A stretch of 63,012 bases of DNA from Nanobdellota archaeon (GCA_022561055.1 JADFRY010000005.1:1-63012); one strand, 5' to 3'; counted from the stretch's first letter, positions 48,773-57,129 are shown. The notes: a model not told the origin generated them from the sequence alone. Program-made: numbers and translations.

Positions 48773-49723
48773 ATGCAACAAATTAATTTATCTTATAGTG
48801 TTCCAATTAAAGTAATTGAAGCTATTGAAGATACAGATCAATTTATAATTCAAGGCACTGCAATAAGTGCAACAGTTACTGATAATCAACATAAATTTTT
48901 AGCTGAAGAATTAGAATTAGCAGCAGATACTTTGAAAAATAGACCTTTACTTAAAGATCATGATAATTTAACAGATAGTGTAGTTGGTAGAGTAATATCA
49001 GCAGATTTTGATCCTAGTTCTGAGAGTATTGTATTCAAAGCAAGAATTAATTCAACAGATCAAGGAATTAAAATAAAAGAATTAATTAAAAGTGGAGATT
49101 TAAATACTGTTAGTATAGGAGCAAATATTGAAAGTATGGACGAAGAAGATGGATTAATGATTCCAAGAGGAATTAAATTCAAAGAATTAAGTGTTGTCGC
49201 AGTACCAGCAGATGATTCAGCTGAATTTGTTTTCAGAGGAACTAATTTTAATTTAGCATTACAGGAAGCATATAGAAATAAGAAAAAGAAAATTAAACAA
49301 TATTCAACCTCATCAGAGGATAATAAAATAAATAAAAAGGAGGAAGACATGGAAAAAGACGAGACAGTCAAAGCATTCGAAGAAAGACTCGACTCACAGG
49401 ATAAGAAACTTGATGCTCAATCAGAAGTTCTTGCAGAAGTTCTTGAAAGTTTAAAAGCAATGAAAGAATCAGATCAAGACGAAAAAGCAGAAAAAGAAGA
49501 AGCAGAAAAAACAAAGGCTGAGGAAGATGAAAAAGCTGAAGAAGCATTGAAAGTTAAAGCAACAGAAGATGCTGAAAAGGCAAAAGCTGATGAAGAAGCA
49601 AAAGCAAAGGCTGAAGCAGAAGATGAATCAGAAGAGGAAGACGACGAAGATGTTGACGAAAAGAGCAAATACAAAATTGTTCAAGGATATAAGTCTTTTA
49701 CCGTTGAAAGAAAATATAGATAA
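48773..49723 (+). CDS. Prohead protease with C-terminal scaffold
   Basis: A 316-residue protein. Residues about 10-155 are an HK97-type (S78) prohead protease: KDHD (61-64, H63), NTVSIGA (111-117, S114) and FKELSVVAVPAD (136-147, E138) fit the His-Ser-Glu triad. From about 190 the chain is an Ala/Glu/Lys coiled coil, the scaffold. An internal start at 49349 allows scaffold to be made alone. It assembles and matures the capsid. Confidence 0.85.
   Translation: MQQINLSYSVPIKVIEAIEDTDQFIIQGTAISATVTDNQHKFLAEELELAADTLKNRPLLKDHDNLTDSVVGRVISADFDPSSESIVFKARINSTDQGIKIKELIKSGDLNTVSIGANIESMDEEDGLMIPRGIKFKELSVVAVPADDSAEFVFRGTNFNLALQEAYRNKKKKIKQYSTSSEDNKINKKEEDMEKDETVKAFEERLDSQDKKLDAQSEVLAEVLESLKAMKESDQDEKAEKEEAEKTKAEEDEKAEEALKVKATEDAEKAKADEEAKAKAEAEDESEEEDDEDVDEKSKYKIVQGYKSFTVERKYR
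49349..49723 (+). CDS. Nested scaffold protein (internal start)
   Basis: AAAAAGGAGGAAGAC lies just upstream of an in-frame ATG at residue 193 of the protease gene. The 124-residue product is the coiled-coil scaffold part alone, as in the lambda C/Nu3 arrangement. It would be made in excess over the protease fusion. Confidence 0.6.
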   Translation: MEKDETVKAFEERLDSQDKKLDAQSEVLAEVLESLKAMKESDQDEKAEKEEAEKTKAEEDEKAEEALKVKATEDAEKAKADEEAKAKAEAEDESEEEDDEDVDEKSKYKIVQGYKSFTVERKYR

Positions 49724-50175
49724 TGGCAGGATTCGGAGCAACAGCAGTCGGAGGAGCAATCGATATAGTTTTTGATGGTGGAGTACCTAGAAGCTTTTCA
49801 GCGAGAGCTAGAGAAGTAATTTCAGGTGGACAATTCGTAGTAGTCTCAGGCGCGCAAGCAGTTGTAGGAAGTACAATCGCCGAATATATTCCAGGAAGTA
49901 TTGTAGTAACTTTAATTAAAGATACTGACTTTGCAAATGGTATAGCTTTACATAATGTAGGAAGTAACGAAGTTGTTGCAGTAGCAACAAGAGGAACATA
50001 TATTACAGTTTCAGCAGATGCAATATCTGGAGGAGCAGCAGTATATGCATTCAATACATTACCACATGCAGTAAAGAAAGCACCTATTAATGAAAATTAT
50101 TCAGGTACAATAATCGGAAGAGCAATAACAGCAGCAGGTAGTGAAGAATTTTTACTTGTCGATTTCAGTTTTTAA
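49723..50175 (+). CDS. Capsid decoration-like protein (DUF2190 type)
   Basis: A 150-residue protein of Gly/Ala/Val/Ser-rich strands: ARAREVISGGQFVVVSG (about 27-43) and DFANGIALHNVGSNEVVAVATRGTY resemble small capsid decoration proteins that precede the major capsid gene. TAATG overlap with the protease gene. Confidence 0.65.
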   Translation: MAGFGATAVGGAIDIVFDGGVPRSFSARAREVISGGQFVVVSGAQAVVGSTIAEYIPGSIVVTLIKDTDFANGIALHNVGSNEVVAVATRGTYITVSADAISGGAAVYAFNTLPHAVKKAPINENYSGTIIGRAITAAGSEEFLLVDFSF

Positions 50176-50176
50176 T

Positions 50177-51034
50177 ATGGCATTTAAAAAGATTAAAGAA
50201 TATATTAGTACTGATGACGCGACAGCAGGAACACTATTAATACCACAAACAATATTAGCAACTCTTATAGAGGAAACTGATAAAAATTTGTTAGATAGAA
50301 GCTTAGCTAGATTTGTATTAGGTCCAAGCCAAATTCCAGGTAGCCAAATTAGTGTAAATTTAAACGTACACGATACTGGTAAAATCAGGGAAGTTGGAGA
50401 AGGTGCAGAAATTCCATTAGATGCTGGTGATTATGAAGCAGTGACATTCACACCCGTGAAGTTCGGTGTTTCAATAAGAATTACTGGAGAAATGATGGAA
50501 GATAGTCAATTCCCTTTACTTCAAGATCAAATAAGAACATTTGGTCGAAGATTTGCAGAGAATGAAACTAAGTTAATTTTAACATCACTAGATGGAGCAA
50601 ACATTACAATAACAGGTGGAGCAAGTATTACAGTTGCAAACATTACAACTGGTATGCAAAATCTATGGGATGAAGATTTCTCACCAAGCGATATAATCGT
50701 AGGTGCAGCAGTTTTAAATGATATTATGAACATAGATACTTTCGCTGAAGCAGATAAGTGGGGCGGAGTAACAGCAAATCAAACAGGACAAATAGGAAGA
50801 ATATACGGTATGAATTTACATTTATTCTCAAGAAATGCAGCACCAGCGACAAACTATAATCTAAGAGCATATATCTTAGATAGAAGAGAAGCTTTTGCTA
50901 TAGCAATTAAGAGAGATATAACAGTAGAAAATGTTATGTTACCACTATTTGATATGGAAGGCGCAGTGATTACACAAAGAATCGATGTACAACTATTAAA
51001 GTCGAGAGCAGTTACTTTAATAACAACAACATAA
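50177..51034 (+). CDS. Major capsid protein (HK97 fold)
   Basis: The start at 50177 follows the previous stop by one base; an in-frame ATG at 50141 lies inside the previous gene. The 285-residue product shows a typical HK97-fold order: N-arm (about 1-25), E-loop with GEGAEIPLDAGDYEAVTFTP (about 76-95), spine helix FGRRFAENETKLILTSL and P-domain/A-domain segments ending in RIDVQLLKSRAVTLI. No long N-terminal delta domain is present, in keeping with a separate scaffold. Confidence 0.85.
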   Translation: MAFKKIKEYISTDDATAGTLLIPQTILATLIEETDKNLLDRSLARFVLGPSQIPGSQISVNLNVHDTGKIREVGEGAEIPLDAGDYEAVTFTPVKFGVSIRITGEMMEDSQFPLLQDQIRTFGRRFAENETKLILTSLDGANITITGGASITVANITTGMQNLWDEDFSPSDIIVGAAVLNDIMNIDTFAEADKWGGVTANQTGQIGRIYGMNLHLFSRNAAPATNYNLRAYILDRREAFAIAIKRDITVENVMLPLFDMEGAVITQRIDVQLLKSRAVTLITTT

Positions 51035-51035
51035 A

Positions 51036-51098
51036 TTTATTTTATTTATTTTTGTTAGTTTTCAATTATTTTATGGTAAAACTAACAGTCGTAAGACT
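51036..51098 (+). promoter_or_regulatory. T-rich tract and two hairpins after the capsid gene
   Basis: A T-rich run (51036-51053) is followed by GTTAGTTTT/AAAACTAAC (51054-51062 with 51078-51086, 9 bp) and AGTC-GTAA-GACT (51087-51098, GNRA loop). They may end most capsid transcripts, protect the 3' end or set the ratio of capsid to connector mRNA. Confidence 0.55.
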
Positions 51099-51125
51099 TT
51101 AAACTAAATTAGGAGAAAAATATAA

Positions 51126-51620
51126 ATGGCAGGAATGGTAGATGGATTAGGTGGAGAAGAAGTTAACCAAGACGTAAACGTACAAACAGGAAGTATTATT
51201 ACTCAAGGTCCAATTAGTGGAGCGGGTACTATATTTGGAGCAGATATAGTTGGAACTACTTCTATTAGTGGTTTGAATTTATTTGCAACAGGATCAGGAA
51301 CATTTGGAAGAATTAGAAATGCAGATGGTGCATTATTACCAATAAGTGAAGGAAGTCCAGCTATGTACGGTTTAACTATGCAAGTAGGAACAGTAACTAC
51401 AGATTCAAATGGAATCGGAGATATAAATTTAGGATTAACATTTGCAAATGCAACATGGAGCTTATCTTTAACACCAGGAAGTACAGCAGTAGTAGCAGGA
51501 AACTTAACAGTTATAGGAAGTATGATACCAGTAGTTAGTGGACTGAAAGTTACATCTGGAACAGTATTCTATGGTGGAGACACTCAACCTTATGATTATT
51601 TTGCAGTAGGATTAATTTAA
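51126..51620 (+). CDS. Virion protein, beta-rich
   Basis: A 164-residue protein of Gly/Ser/Thr-rich repeats such as TGSIITQGPISGAGTIFGADI, typical of head fibre or decoration proteins. Strong AGGAGAAA site. No family is recognised. Confidence 0.55.
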   Translation: MAGMVDGLGGEEVNQDVNVQTGSIITQGPISGAGTIFGADIVGTTSISGLNLFATGSGTFGRIRNADGALLPISEGSPAMYGLTMQVGTVTTDSNGIGDINLGLTFANATWSLSLTPGSTAVVAGNLTVIGSMIPVVSGLKVTSGTVFYGGDTQPYDYFAVGLI

Positions 51621-51647
51621 TTTTACTTCGGGTAGTTGAAATAGAAA

Positions 51648-52034
51648 ATGGCAGTTAATAATAGAATAGAATCATATAACTTTATTACAAATAGTATCAC
51701 ATCTGATTCAAATGGATTATTTGAAGCATATTCAGAAAATGATGTTATAGGTAGACTTAATGGAATTCAAGTATTTAATAATAATTTTACAGCAAATGGA
51801 AGTTTTCAATTATTTCTTTCAGGTAACAATGAACTCCTTTGGAGAAAAAATGGAATAGCAGGTGAAAGTGGAACATTTTATCCAAGAGAGTATGTAACAA
51901 ATAATGTTAATGATCAAATTAGTGGAACAGCAGTAGCAACAACACAAGCACTTATAGTCGGTAAATTAAGATTAGTCGGAAGTGGGTTAGGAGACTCAAA
52001 ATCTGGCATAGGAATTAGTATTTACTATGATTAG
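51648..52034 (+). CDS. Virion protein, beta-rich
   Basis: A 128-residue protein whose C-terminal half resembles that of the previous one in style (LRLVGSGLGDSK). Probably a structural protein; no family recognised. Confidence 0.5.
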   Translation: MAVNNRIESYNFITNSITSDSNGLFEAYSENDVIGRLNGIQVFNNNFTANGSFQLFLSGNNELLWRKNGIAGESGTFYPREYVTNNVNDQISGTAVATTQALIVGKLRLVGSGLGDSKSGIGISIYYD

Positions 52035-52043
52035 AGGTGTTAA

Positions 52044-52421
52044 ATGGCAGATACTTTAAGTACAATTGGAAGCATTAGCAATCATTTATTTACAATATTT
52101 CCAGATTTACCATCTGGTTTTAGTGGACTAGTTCTTTTAGAAATAGCAGACATGGCTAGACAACATGTTGCTAATTTTACAGGTCAAAATATCGGTAGTA
52201 ATGGAATTGGAGATAGTTTTCAATCAGCAATATTAGATTTTGCAAAAGCAGATTTAATAGATTTAATTAATGCACAACAAGGTGGAGAAGAAGTCAAATT
52301 AGGAGAATTATCATTTAAAGATACAGGAGAAGCTATAAGTGCTGAACAGTATCGTATGTTAGGTGAAATGAAACTAAACGCCCTTGGTAAAGACTACAAA
52401 GTAGTACAAGCACTAAGTTAA
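52044..52421 (+). CDS. Head-tail adaptor-like protein
   Basis: A 125-residue helical protein (LSTIGSISNHLFTIFP, ADMARQHVANFTG, ILDFAKADLIDLINA). Helical adaptors of this size (gp15/gp6 type) sit below the portal, and the gene lies between capsid and stopper genes as expected. Confidence 0.6.
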   Translation: MADTLSTIGSISNHLFTIFPDLPSGFSGLVLLEIADMARQHVANFTGQNIGSNGIGDSFQSAILDFAKADLIDLINAQQGGEEVKLGELSFKDTGEAISAEQYRMLGEMKLNALGKDYKVVQALS

Positions 52422-52425
52422 TTGA

Positions 52426-52863
52426 ATGAGTATAAAAATAAGATTACATGCTGCAAGAAGAAAAATAATTAATTTAGCTGGAGCACCAATAAGAATTCAA
52501 CGATTTACAAGTACAATTGGATCAGTTTATGATGATGATATCAGTTGGTCTCAAGCAGGAGGAGATTTGTGGACAAGTGGAATATTTTTCCCATTAAATA
52601 CTGGTAAAAATAGTTCAGATAGTATTCTAGTTGAACAAGGTAAATTAATTCACGACGATAAAAAATTATTTGTACATGGAAGTATACTTTTTACAGGTAG
52701 TGAAGAAACTGTTTCGATAAGAATAGGTAGTCCAGGAAATAATTCTGATAATCAGTTTAGTTTATTAGCTTTCAGTCAAAAATATGAAGTTCAAAACGAA
52801 GCAATATACAAACAAGTTTATATTAGATTAATTGGAGGTACTGGATCACTTTTAGGAGTATGA
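52426..52863 (+). CDS. Head closure (stopper)-like protein
   Basis: A 145-residue beta-barrel-like protein; IRIQRFTSTIGSVYDDDISW at the start and KYEVQNEAIYKQVYIRLIGG at the end. Order and size fit the gp16-type stopper that closes the filled head. Confidence 0.55.
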   Translation: MSIKIRLHAARRKIINLAGAPIRIQRFTSTIGSVYDDDISWSQAGGDLWTSGIFFPLNTGKNSSDSILVEQGKLIHDDKKLFVHGSILFTGSEETVSIRIGSPGNNSDNQFSLLAFSQKYEVQNEAIYKQVYIRLIGGTGSLLGV

Positions 52864-52994
52864 AATTAAAAAAAGGTAAAAAAGAGTTTGTAATTTTAGC
52901 ATTTATTTGTGTAGATAAAACTAAAAAAGAATTCAAAATATTTGATATAAGAAAATTAGAAGGATACACTTTAACAAATGGTAAGAGTAGCTAG
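52860..52994 (+). CDS. Small hypothetical protein
   Basis: A 44-residue ORF with ATGA overlap to the stopper gene and 17-base overlap to the next. Beta-like with many lysines. No family is recognised. Confidence 0.4.
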   Translation: MKLKKGKKEFVILAFICVDKTKKEFKIFDIRKLEGYTLTNGKSS

Positions 52995-53412
52995 TTCTAG
53001 AGGTGGAGTTGTTCAAGTGGAAATTAAAGGAATTAATCGAGTTGTTAATCATTTAAGAATGAAAAATATTGCAGTAACCACTCAAGCAGAAATAGGATTA
53101 GTTCAAGCAGGAAATTTCGTACAACAAGAAGTTCAGGAGAGTATAATAGGTAATAGAGCAGAACCAAAAAGTGTAGATACCGGAAGATTAGGTAATAGTA
53201 TAGTCGCTGAACCAACAGGAAAAGGATTAGAAGGAATGAAAATATTTCCAGAACGATCTAATTATCCAGGAACTAGTCAAAACACACAAGATGTAGCTAA
53301 AGCTTTAGAATTTGGCACATCAAGAATAAGAGCAAGAAAACATTTTTTTAACACAAAATCAAGAACTAAAGATAAAGTAGTTAGAATTTTAAAAGGTAAA
53401 ATAAAAGTATAA
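52978..53412 (+). CDS. HK97 gp10-like tail completion protein
   Basis: A 144-residue protein: VEIKGINRVVNHLRM (about 14-28), AGNFVQQEVQESI, VDTGRLGNSI (about 69-78) and AKALEFGTSRIRARKHFF (about 103-120) match the HK97 gp10-like family, which joins head and tail. It converges end-to-end with the only minus-strand gene. Confidence 0.8.
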   Translation: MVRVASSRGGVVQVEIKGINRVVNHLRMKNIAVTTQAEIGLVQAGNFVQQEVQESIIGNRAEPKSVDTGRLGNSIVAEPTGKGLEGMKIFPERSNYPGTSQNTQDVAKALEFGTSRIRARKHFFNTKSRTKDKVVRILKGKIKV

Positions 53413-53595
53413 TTAATTATTTGGATATTTCTTTATAAACCAAGCGATAAGTATACCAAGTCCTCCAAATAGTACTCCAGCAATCCATGCTTGTGTAGAA
53501 AAACTAATTAATGAAATAAACATTAATATTATTGCTATACTCCAAATCATATTTCTACCGAATTGATTTTGGAATTGAGTTAGACTATTTACCAT
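53413..53595 (-). CDS. Small two-helix membrane protein, the only minus-strand gene
   Basis: A 60-residue protein with two membrane segments (about 15-33 and 37-54) and a KKYPNN tail. On the minus strand a TATA box (CATTTATAAACTA) lies about 20-30 bases before its ATG, equal in sequence to the box at 5001. The stop abuts the stop of the gp10-like gene. It is probably expressed at another time than the virion genes; superinfection exclusion or holin-type roles are possible. Confidence 0.65.
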   Translation of the reverse strand: MVNSLTQFQNQFGRNMIWSIAIILMFISLISFSTQAWIAGVLFGGLGILIAWFIKKYPNN

Positions 53596-53611
53596 GATAT
53601 ATCAATAAAGT

Positions 53612-53627
53612 TATAGTTTATAAATGT
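53612..53627 (-). promoter_or_regulatory. Archaeal TATA box (minus strand)
   Basis: Read on the minus strand the sequence is ACATTTATAAACTATA, placed to start transcription close to the ATG at 53595. Confidence 0.55.
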
Positions 53628-53721
53628 TATGTTTATTATATATTTTATTAATCAATGTTTATTAATTAATTCTCTTATTTAGATTAGAACAAGCGAGTTC
53701 AAATAACATTCAAGCGAGAAT

Positions 53722-54174
53722 ATGGTAAATAAAGATACATTACTAGCAGATATATTGTACTTCATAAAGAACGATCTAATTAATAACATTACCGATCCTA
53801 TTTCTAGTAAAAGAAGTTCTAAATCTAAATTTGTATTAACATCTTATCCAAATAGACCAGTAGATTATCCAATTATTACAATTAAAGCAATAAACATAGA
53901 AGCAGTTAGAAGCGGAATGCAAACAACTGCTCAAGATACTACAATTACTCTTGAAATTCGTGTTTGGGCTCGTAACGAAAAAGAAAAAGATGGACTATAT
54001 GATGATGTAATGGATAGACTTTTTAATATACAATTTACAAATAGCGGAAGCACAGAAAACGCTTTACATGATTTAACAACAAATAATCCAACCGAAATAG
54101 ACGAAGAAGGAGAATCAGGCGGACAAGTAATTAAATCAAGATTAGTAAATATTCAATATAAATTTTGGAATTAA
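53722..54174 (+). CDS. Tail terminator-like protein (stand-alone copy)
   Basis: A 150-residue alpha/beta protein with LTSYPNRPVDYPIITIKAIN (about 37-56), TITLEIRVWARNEKEKDGLYDDVMDRL (about 75-100) and DEEGESGGQVIKSR near the end. Order and size fit the tail terminator that caps the tube. The C-terminal domain of the next-but-one gene is a clear homologue. Confidence 0.7.
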   Translation: MVNKDTLLADILYFIKNDLINNITDPISSKRSSKSKFVLTSYPNRPVDYPIITIKAINIEAVRSGMQTTAQDTTITLEIRVWARNEKEKDGLYDDVMDRLFNIQFTNSGSTENALHDLTTNNPTEIDEEGESGGQVIKSRLVNIQYKFWN

Positions 54175-54191
54175 AATGACAAGGAGGTAAT

Positions 54192-54404
54192 ATGGTAACA
54201 GAATGTACAGACCCAAACGGACACAGATGGCATTTCATTAGTTTCACTCAAAGAAACAGAAGAGTATATACGGATATACCAGCAAAAGGAGTAACAGAAG
54301 TTAGTATAGTAGAAGAGCCAGAAAGATTTGCTAAATTTGTCTGTGAAAATTGTGGTGAAATTAAAGATATTTTAGTTGATAAAACTAAAATTAAGGAGAT
54401 TTAA
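54192..54404 (+). CDS. Small zinc-binding protein
   Basis: A 70-residue protein after CAAGGAGGTAAT. C5, H11/H14 and CENC (50-53) could bind zinc. HRWHFISFTQRNRR is basic. It sits between two tail terminator homologues. Function unknown. Confidence 0.55.
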   Translation: MVTECTDPNGHRWHFISFTQRNRRVYTDIPAKGVTEVSIVEEPERFAKFVCENCGEIKDILVDKTKIKEI

Positions 54405-55622
54405 ATGCCAAATAATTTAAATAGTGTTGATTTTAACTTAGACCATATCTTTCAACATGACGGCATTTCTTCAACTTTAACAGGAAGTTTTGCTAGTCCT
54501 GATGTTTTTCCTATGGGATTAACAATAGACGAGAATGGAAACTTAAATAGTACTGACCTTACCGCAGACCATATCTTTCAACATGACGGCATTTCTTCAA
54601 CTTTAACAGGAAGTTTTGCTAATCCTGCTGGTAATCCAAGAGACATGACAATAGACGAGAATGGAAACTTAAATAGTACTGACGCATCAGTAGGATTTAT
54701 CTTTCAACATTCTGGAATAAGTCCAACTCTTTTAGGAAGTTTTGCTAGTCCTGATGGTCTTCCAGAAGGATTAACTTATGATGGTAGTAATTTAATCAGT
54801 ACCGGTACTTCAGCAGACCATATCTTTCAACATTCTGGAATAAGTCCAACTCTTTTAGGAAGTTTTGCTACTCCGAAAACTACTGCAAGAGGATTAGGAT
54901 ATGATAATCCAAATTTAATTAGTAGTGATGATGATTTTAATTTTATCTTTCAACATTCTGGAATAAGTCCAACTCTTTTAGGAAGTTTTGCTAGTCCATC
55001 AAGTCGTCCAGCTGGAATTACTATAGAAATAGTTGGTCCAACAACACATACAATATCAGTATCAGATACGTTAAGTTTAACAGATACATTTACAAGAGGA
55101 ACATGGACATTAGCTAGAAGTTTTACTGAAACACTTTCTATTTCAGACAGTATAGCAATATTTCCGACGAGAACAAGAAAGATAATAAGAGACACGCTTT
55201 CATTCATAAAAACTGATTTATTAAACAACATAACAGACCCAGCAAGTTCAAGTAGACCAAGTAACTCTAGATTCATAATGTCAAGCTATCCAACTCGATC
55301 AATACATTATCCATTAGTCACAATCAAAGTAACAAATATAAATGTAATCAGAACAGGAAGTCAAAGCAACGTACAAGACGTTTTATTAAATTTAGAAATA
55401 AGAATCTGGGCTCGTAACGAAAAAGAAAAAGACGAAATATACACAGATATAATAAACAGATTAAATGATATACAATTAACAGGTAAAGGTAGCATAGGAA
55501 ATAATTTACATGATTTTAACGTATTAAGCTCAGTTGAAGTAGACGAAGAAGGAGAAAGTGGAGGACAAATAATTAAAAGTAGGATATTACAATGTCAATA
55601 TTCATTTTATAATATTTTATAG
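54405..55622 (+). CDS. Propeller-like repeat protein fused to a second tail terminator domain
   Basis: A 405-residue protein. Residues about 13-212 are five repeats of 41-42 residues with the core DHIFQH.GIS.TL.GSFA.P, then GLTYD..NLIS, resembling blades of a beta-propeller. About 213-255 is a short Ser/Thr linker with two SDTLSLTDT-like units. About 258-405 repeats the tail terminator domain of 53722-54174 (RIWARNEKEKDEIY, DEEGESGGQIIKSR). The fusion could place a ligand-binding propeller ring at the head-tail joint or on the tail. Confidence 0.75.
   Translation: MPNNLNSVDFNLDHIFQHDGISSTLTGSFASPDVFPMGLTIDENGNLNSTDLTADHIFQHDGISSTLTGSFANPAGNPRDMTIDENGNLNSTDASVGFIFQHSGISPTLLGSFASPDGLPEGLTYDGSNLISTGTSADHIFQHSGISPTLLGSFATPKTTARGLGYDNPNLISSDDDFNFIFQHSGISPTLLGSFASPSSRPAGITIEIVGPTTHTISVSDTLSLTDTFTRGTWTLARSFTETLSISDSIAIFPTRTRKIIRDTLSFIKTDLLNNITDPASSSRPSNSRFIMSSYPTRSIHYPLVTIKVTNINVIRTGSQSNVQDVLLNLEIRIWARNEKEKDEIYTDIINRLNDIQLTGKGSIGNNLHDFNVLSSVEVDEEGESGGQIIKSRILQCQYSFYNIL
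54441..55016 (+). repeat. Five tandem repeats of 123-126 bp
   Basis: DNA-level tandem repeats inside the propeller gene. Units 1 and 2 share more than 50 identical bases, and units 3-5 share TTTCAACATTCTGGAATAAG and the next 30 bases, so they arose by recent duplication and unequal exchange. Confidence 0.85.
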
Positions 55623-55631
55623 GAGGTAAAA

Positions 55632-56081
55632 ATGAAATTTAAAGAAAAAACAAAGATTACAGGAAGAGTAAGAATTGAAAATGTAACAACTGGAGAAATA
55701 AGAGAAGTAAATAACTCTTTAGTAAACATAGGATTTGATACATTAAGTGCATTAACATTATCTGATGTTGGTGGAACAGCATTTGATTTTTTAGCATTAG
55801 GAACAGGAAGTTCTACTATTATAGCAACAAATACTTTACTTGATACAGAAACTCTTAGAATTGCATCAACTGGCACACAACAAACTACTAACGTAGCAAA
55901 CGATACTGCTAGATTTATTGGAAGTTTCACTGGAGATACAACTGAAACAATAAACGAAATAGGTATTTTTAATATTACTACAGCAAATACAGGAAGTATG
56001 TTAGCAAGAGCAGTGTTTGCAGACTTGAATGTAATTACAAACGATAAAATTAATGTAACATATAATATTGTTTTTGCATAA
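55632..56081 (+). CDS. Virion/tail-associated beta-sandwich protein
   Basis: A 149-residue protein after AGGAGGTAA. RVRIENVTTGEIREVNNSLVNIGFDTLSAL and later TETINEIGIFN resemble phage tail or fibre proteins that start with an 'N.. V..G' strand pair. Function unknown. Confidence 0.5.
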   Translation: MKFKEKTKITGRVRIENVTTGEIREVNNSLVNIGFDTLSALTLSDVGGTAFDFLALGTGSSTIIATNTLLDTETLRIASTGTQQTTNVANDTARFIGSFTGDTTETINEIGIFNITTANTGSMLARAVFADLNVITNDKINVTYNIVFA

Positions 56082-56121
56082 TTAAATTCATTTTATAATC
56101 AATAATTAAAAGGAGGAAAAC

Positions 56122-57129
56122 ATGGCAAGATATATAAGTGATCAAAATAAAGTTTTAGGTATTCATGAGTCTGGAACATATGCATTTACATCAGGTAATG
56201 CTTTCTGGATAGGACAAGTTACAGATCATACAGTAGACGATGCAGAGAATGTGTTAATTAATAGATTCTTAGGAACAGCAGATAGAAATTTAGACAAATT
56301 TGACAGCGGTCCAAGAGATGTTACAGGAACAATAACATACAAACCACAAAATATGAGGTTAGTATTTTTTGGAATTGGTTCAGTAAATGATGTCTCTGGA
56401 ACACAAGCAAGACATATTGTAACAGAAATTAATACAGATGTTCCACAAAACGCATTTACATCTGAAGGACCTGTTAGTTTTACTATCGAGGATTCAAAGC
56501 AATCTCCTGGAACAGGAAGAAATTTCATTAGAACTATTATAGGAGCAGTACCAAATGTAACTACAATAACAGCAACACAAGGTGAAAAAGTTGAAGTTAC
56601 TATAGATTATATTGCACAAAGTCTTCAAGCAAGTTCTGGAACAACAACAACTCTTATAGAAAATACAAGTGATCCATTTTTATGGAGTGAAGCTAAACTT
56701 AGTATTGGAGTTGGAGCAAATGTTGGTAGTGTATTAGATACAGCAAAAACAGTTAGTCTTGAAATTAATCAGAATAGAACTGGTCCACATTATTTGAATG
56801 GTAGTAGAGTAATTGGCATTCCATTTAATGGAAATAGAGAGTATACTTTATCTGTTGATTTAGATTTAGATGGAACAGATGCAGATATGTTGTATAATAA
56901 TTTTTACAAAGATGGAAATGAATTTCACGCAGAATTTGATATAGATGGGGATACAACAACAGGAAGCAAACATGTATTGTTTGTAATGAGTGGATGTAGA
57001 ATTATTTCAATGGATAATCCAAGTGCATTAGAAGGTACAACGGAAACTACAATAGAAATAAAACCAACAACTTTATCAGCAGAAGCTTGGGAAATCGGTG
57101 TAGAAGACGGTATATATAACATTTTTTAA
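56122..57129 (+). CDS. Major tail tube protein
   Basis: A 335-residue protein after AAGGAGGAAAA. It is beta-rich with KVLGIHESGTYAF at the start and a conserved-looking end (TTETTIEIKPTTLSAEAW). Position directly before the frameshifted chaperone gene and tape measure is the usual place of the tube protein. Its size suggests two tube-like domains. Confidence 0.7.
   Translation: MARYISDQNKVLGIHESGTYAFTSGNAFWIGQVTDHTVDDAENVLINRFLGTADRNLDKFDSGPRDVTGTITYKPQNMRLVFFGIGSVNDVSGTQARHIVTEINTDVPQNAFTSEGPVSFTIEDSKQSPGTGRNFIRTIIGAVPNVTTITATQGEKVEVTIDYIAQSLQASSGTTTTLIENTSDPFLWSEAKLSIGVGANVGSVLDTAKTVSLEINQNRTGPHYLNGSRVIGIPFNGNREYTLSVDLDLDGTDADMLYNNFYKDGNEFHAEFDIDGDTTTGSKHVLFVMSGCRIISMDNPSALEGTTETTIEIKPTTLSAEAWEIGVEDGIYNIF

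Noticed and set aside
54441-55016. CRISPR array
   Set aside because: The repeats are 123-126 bp, contiguous, in frame, and encode protein repeats. No spacer structure and no cas genes are present anywhere in the genome.
54950-55276. Minus-strand ORF over the propeller/terminator fusion
   Set aside because: It is a shadow of the Ser/Thr-rich coding strand, without promoter or ribosome site.
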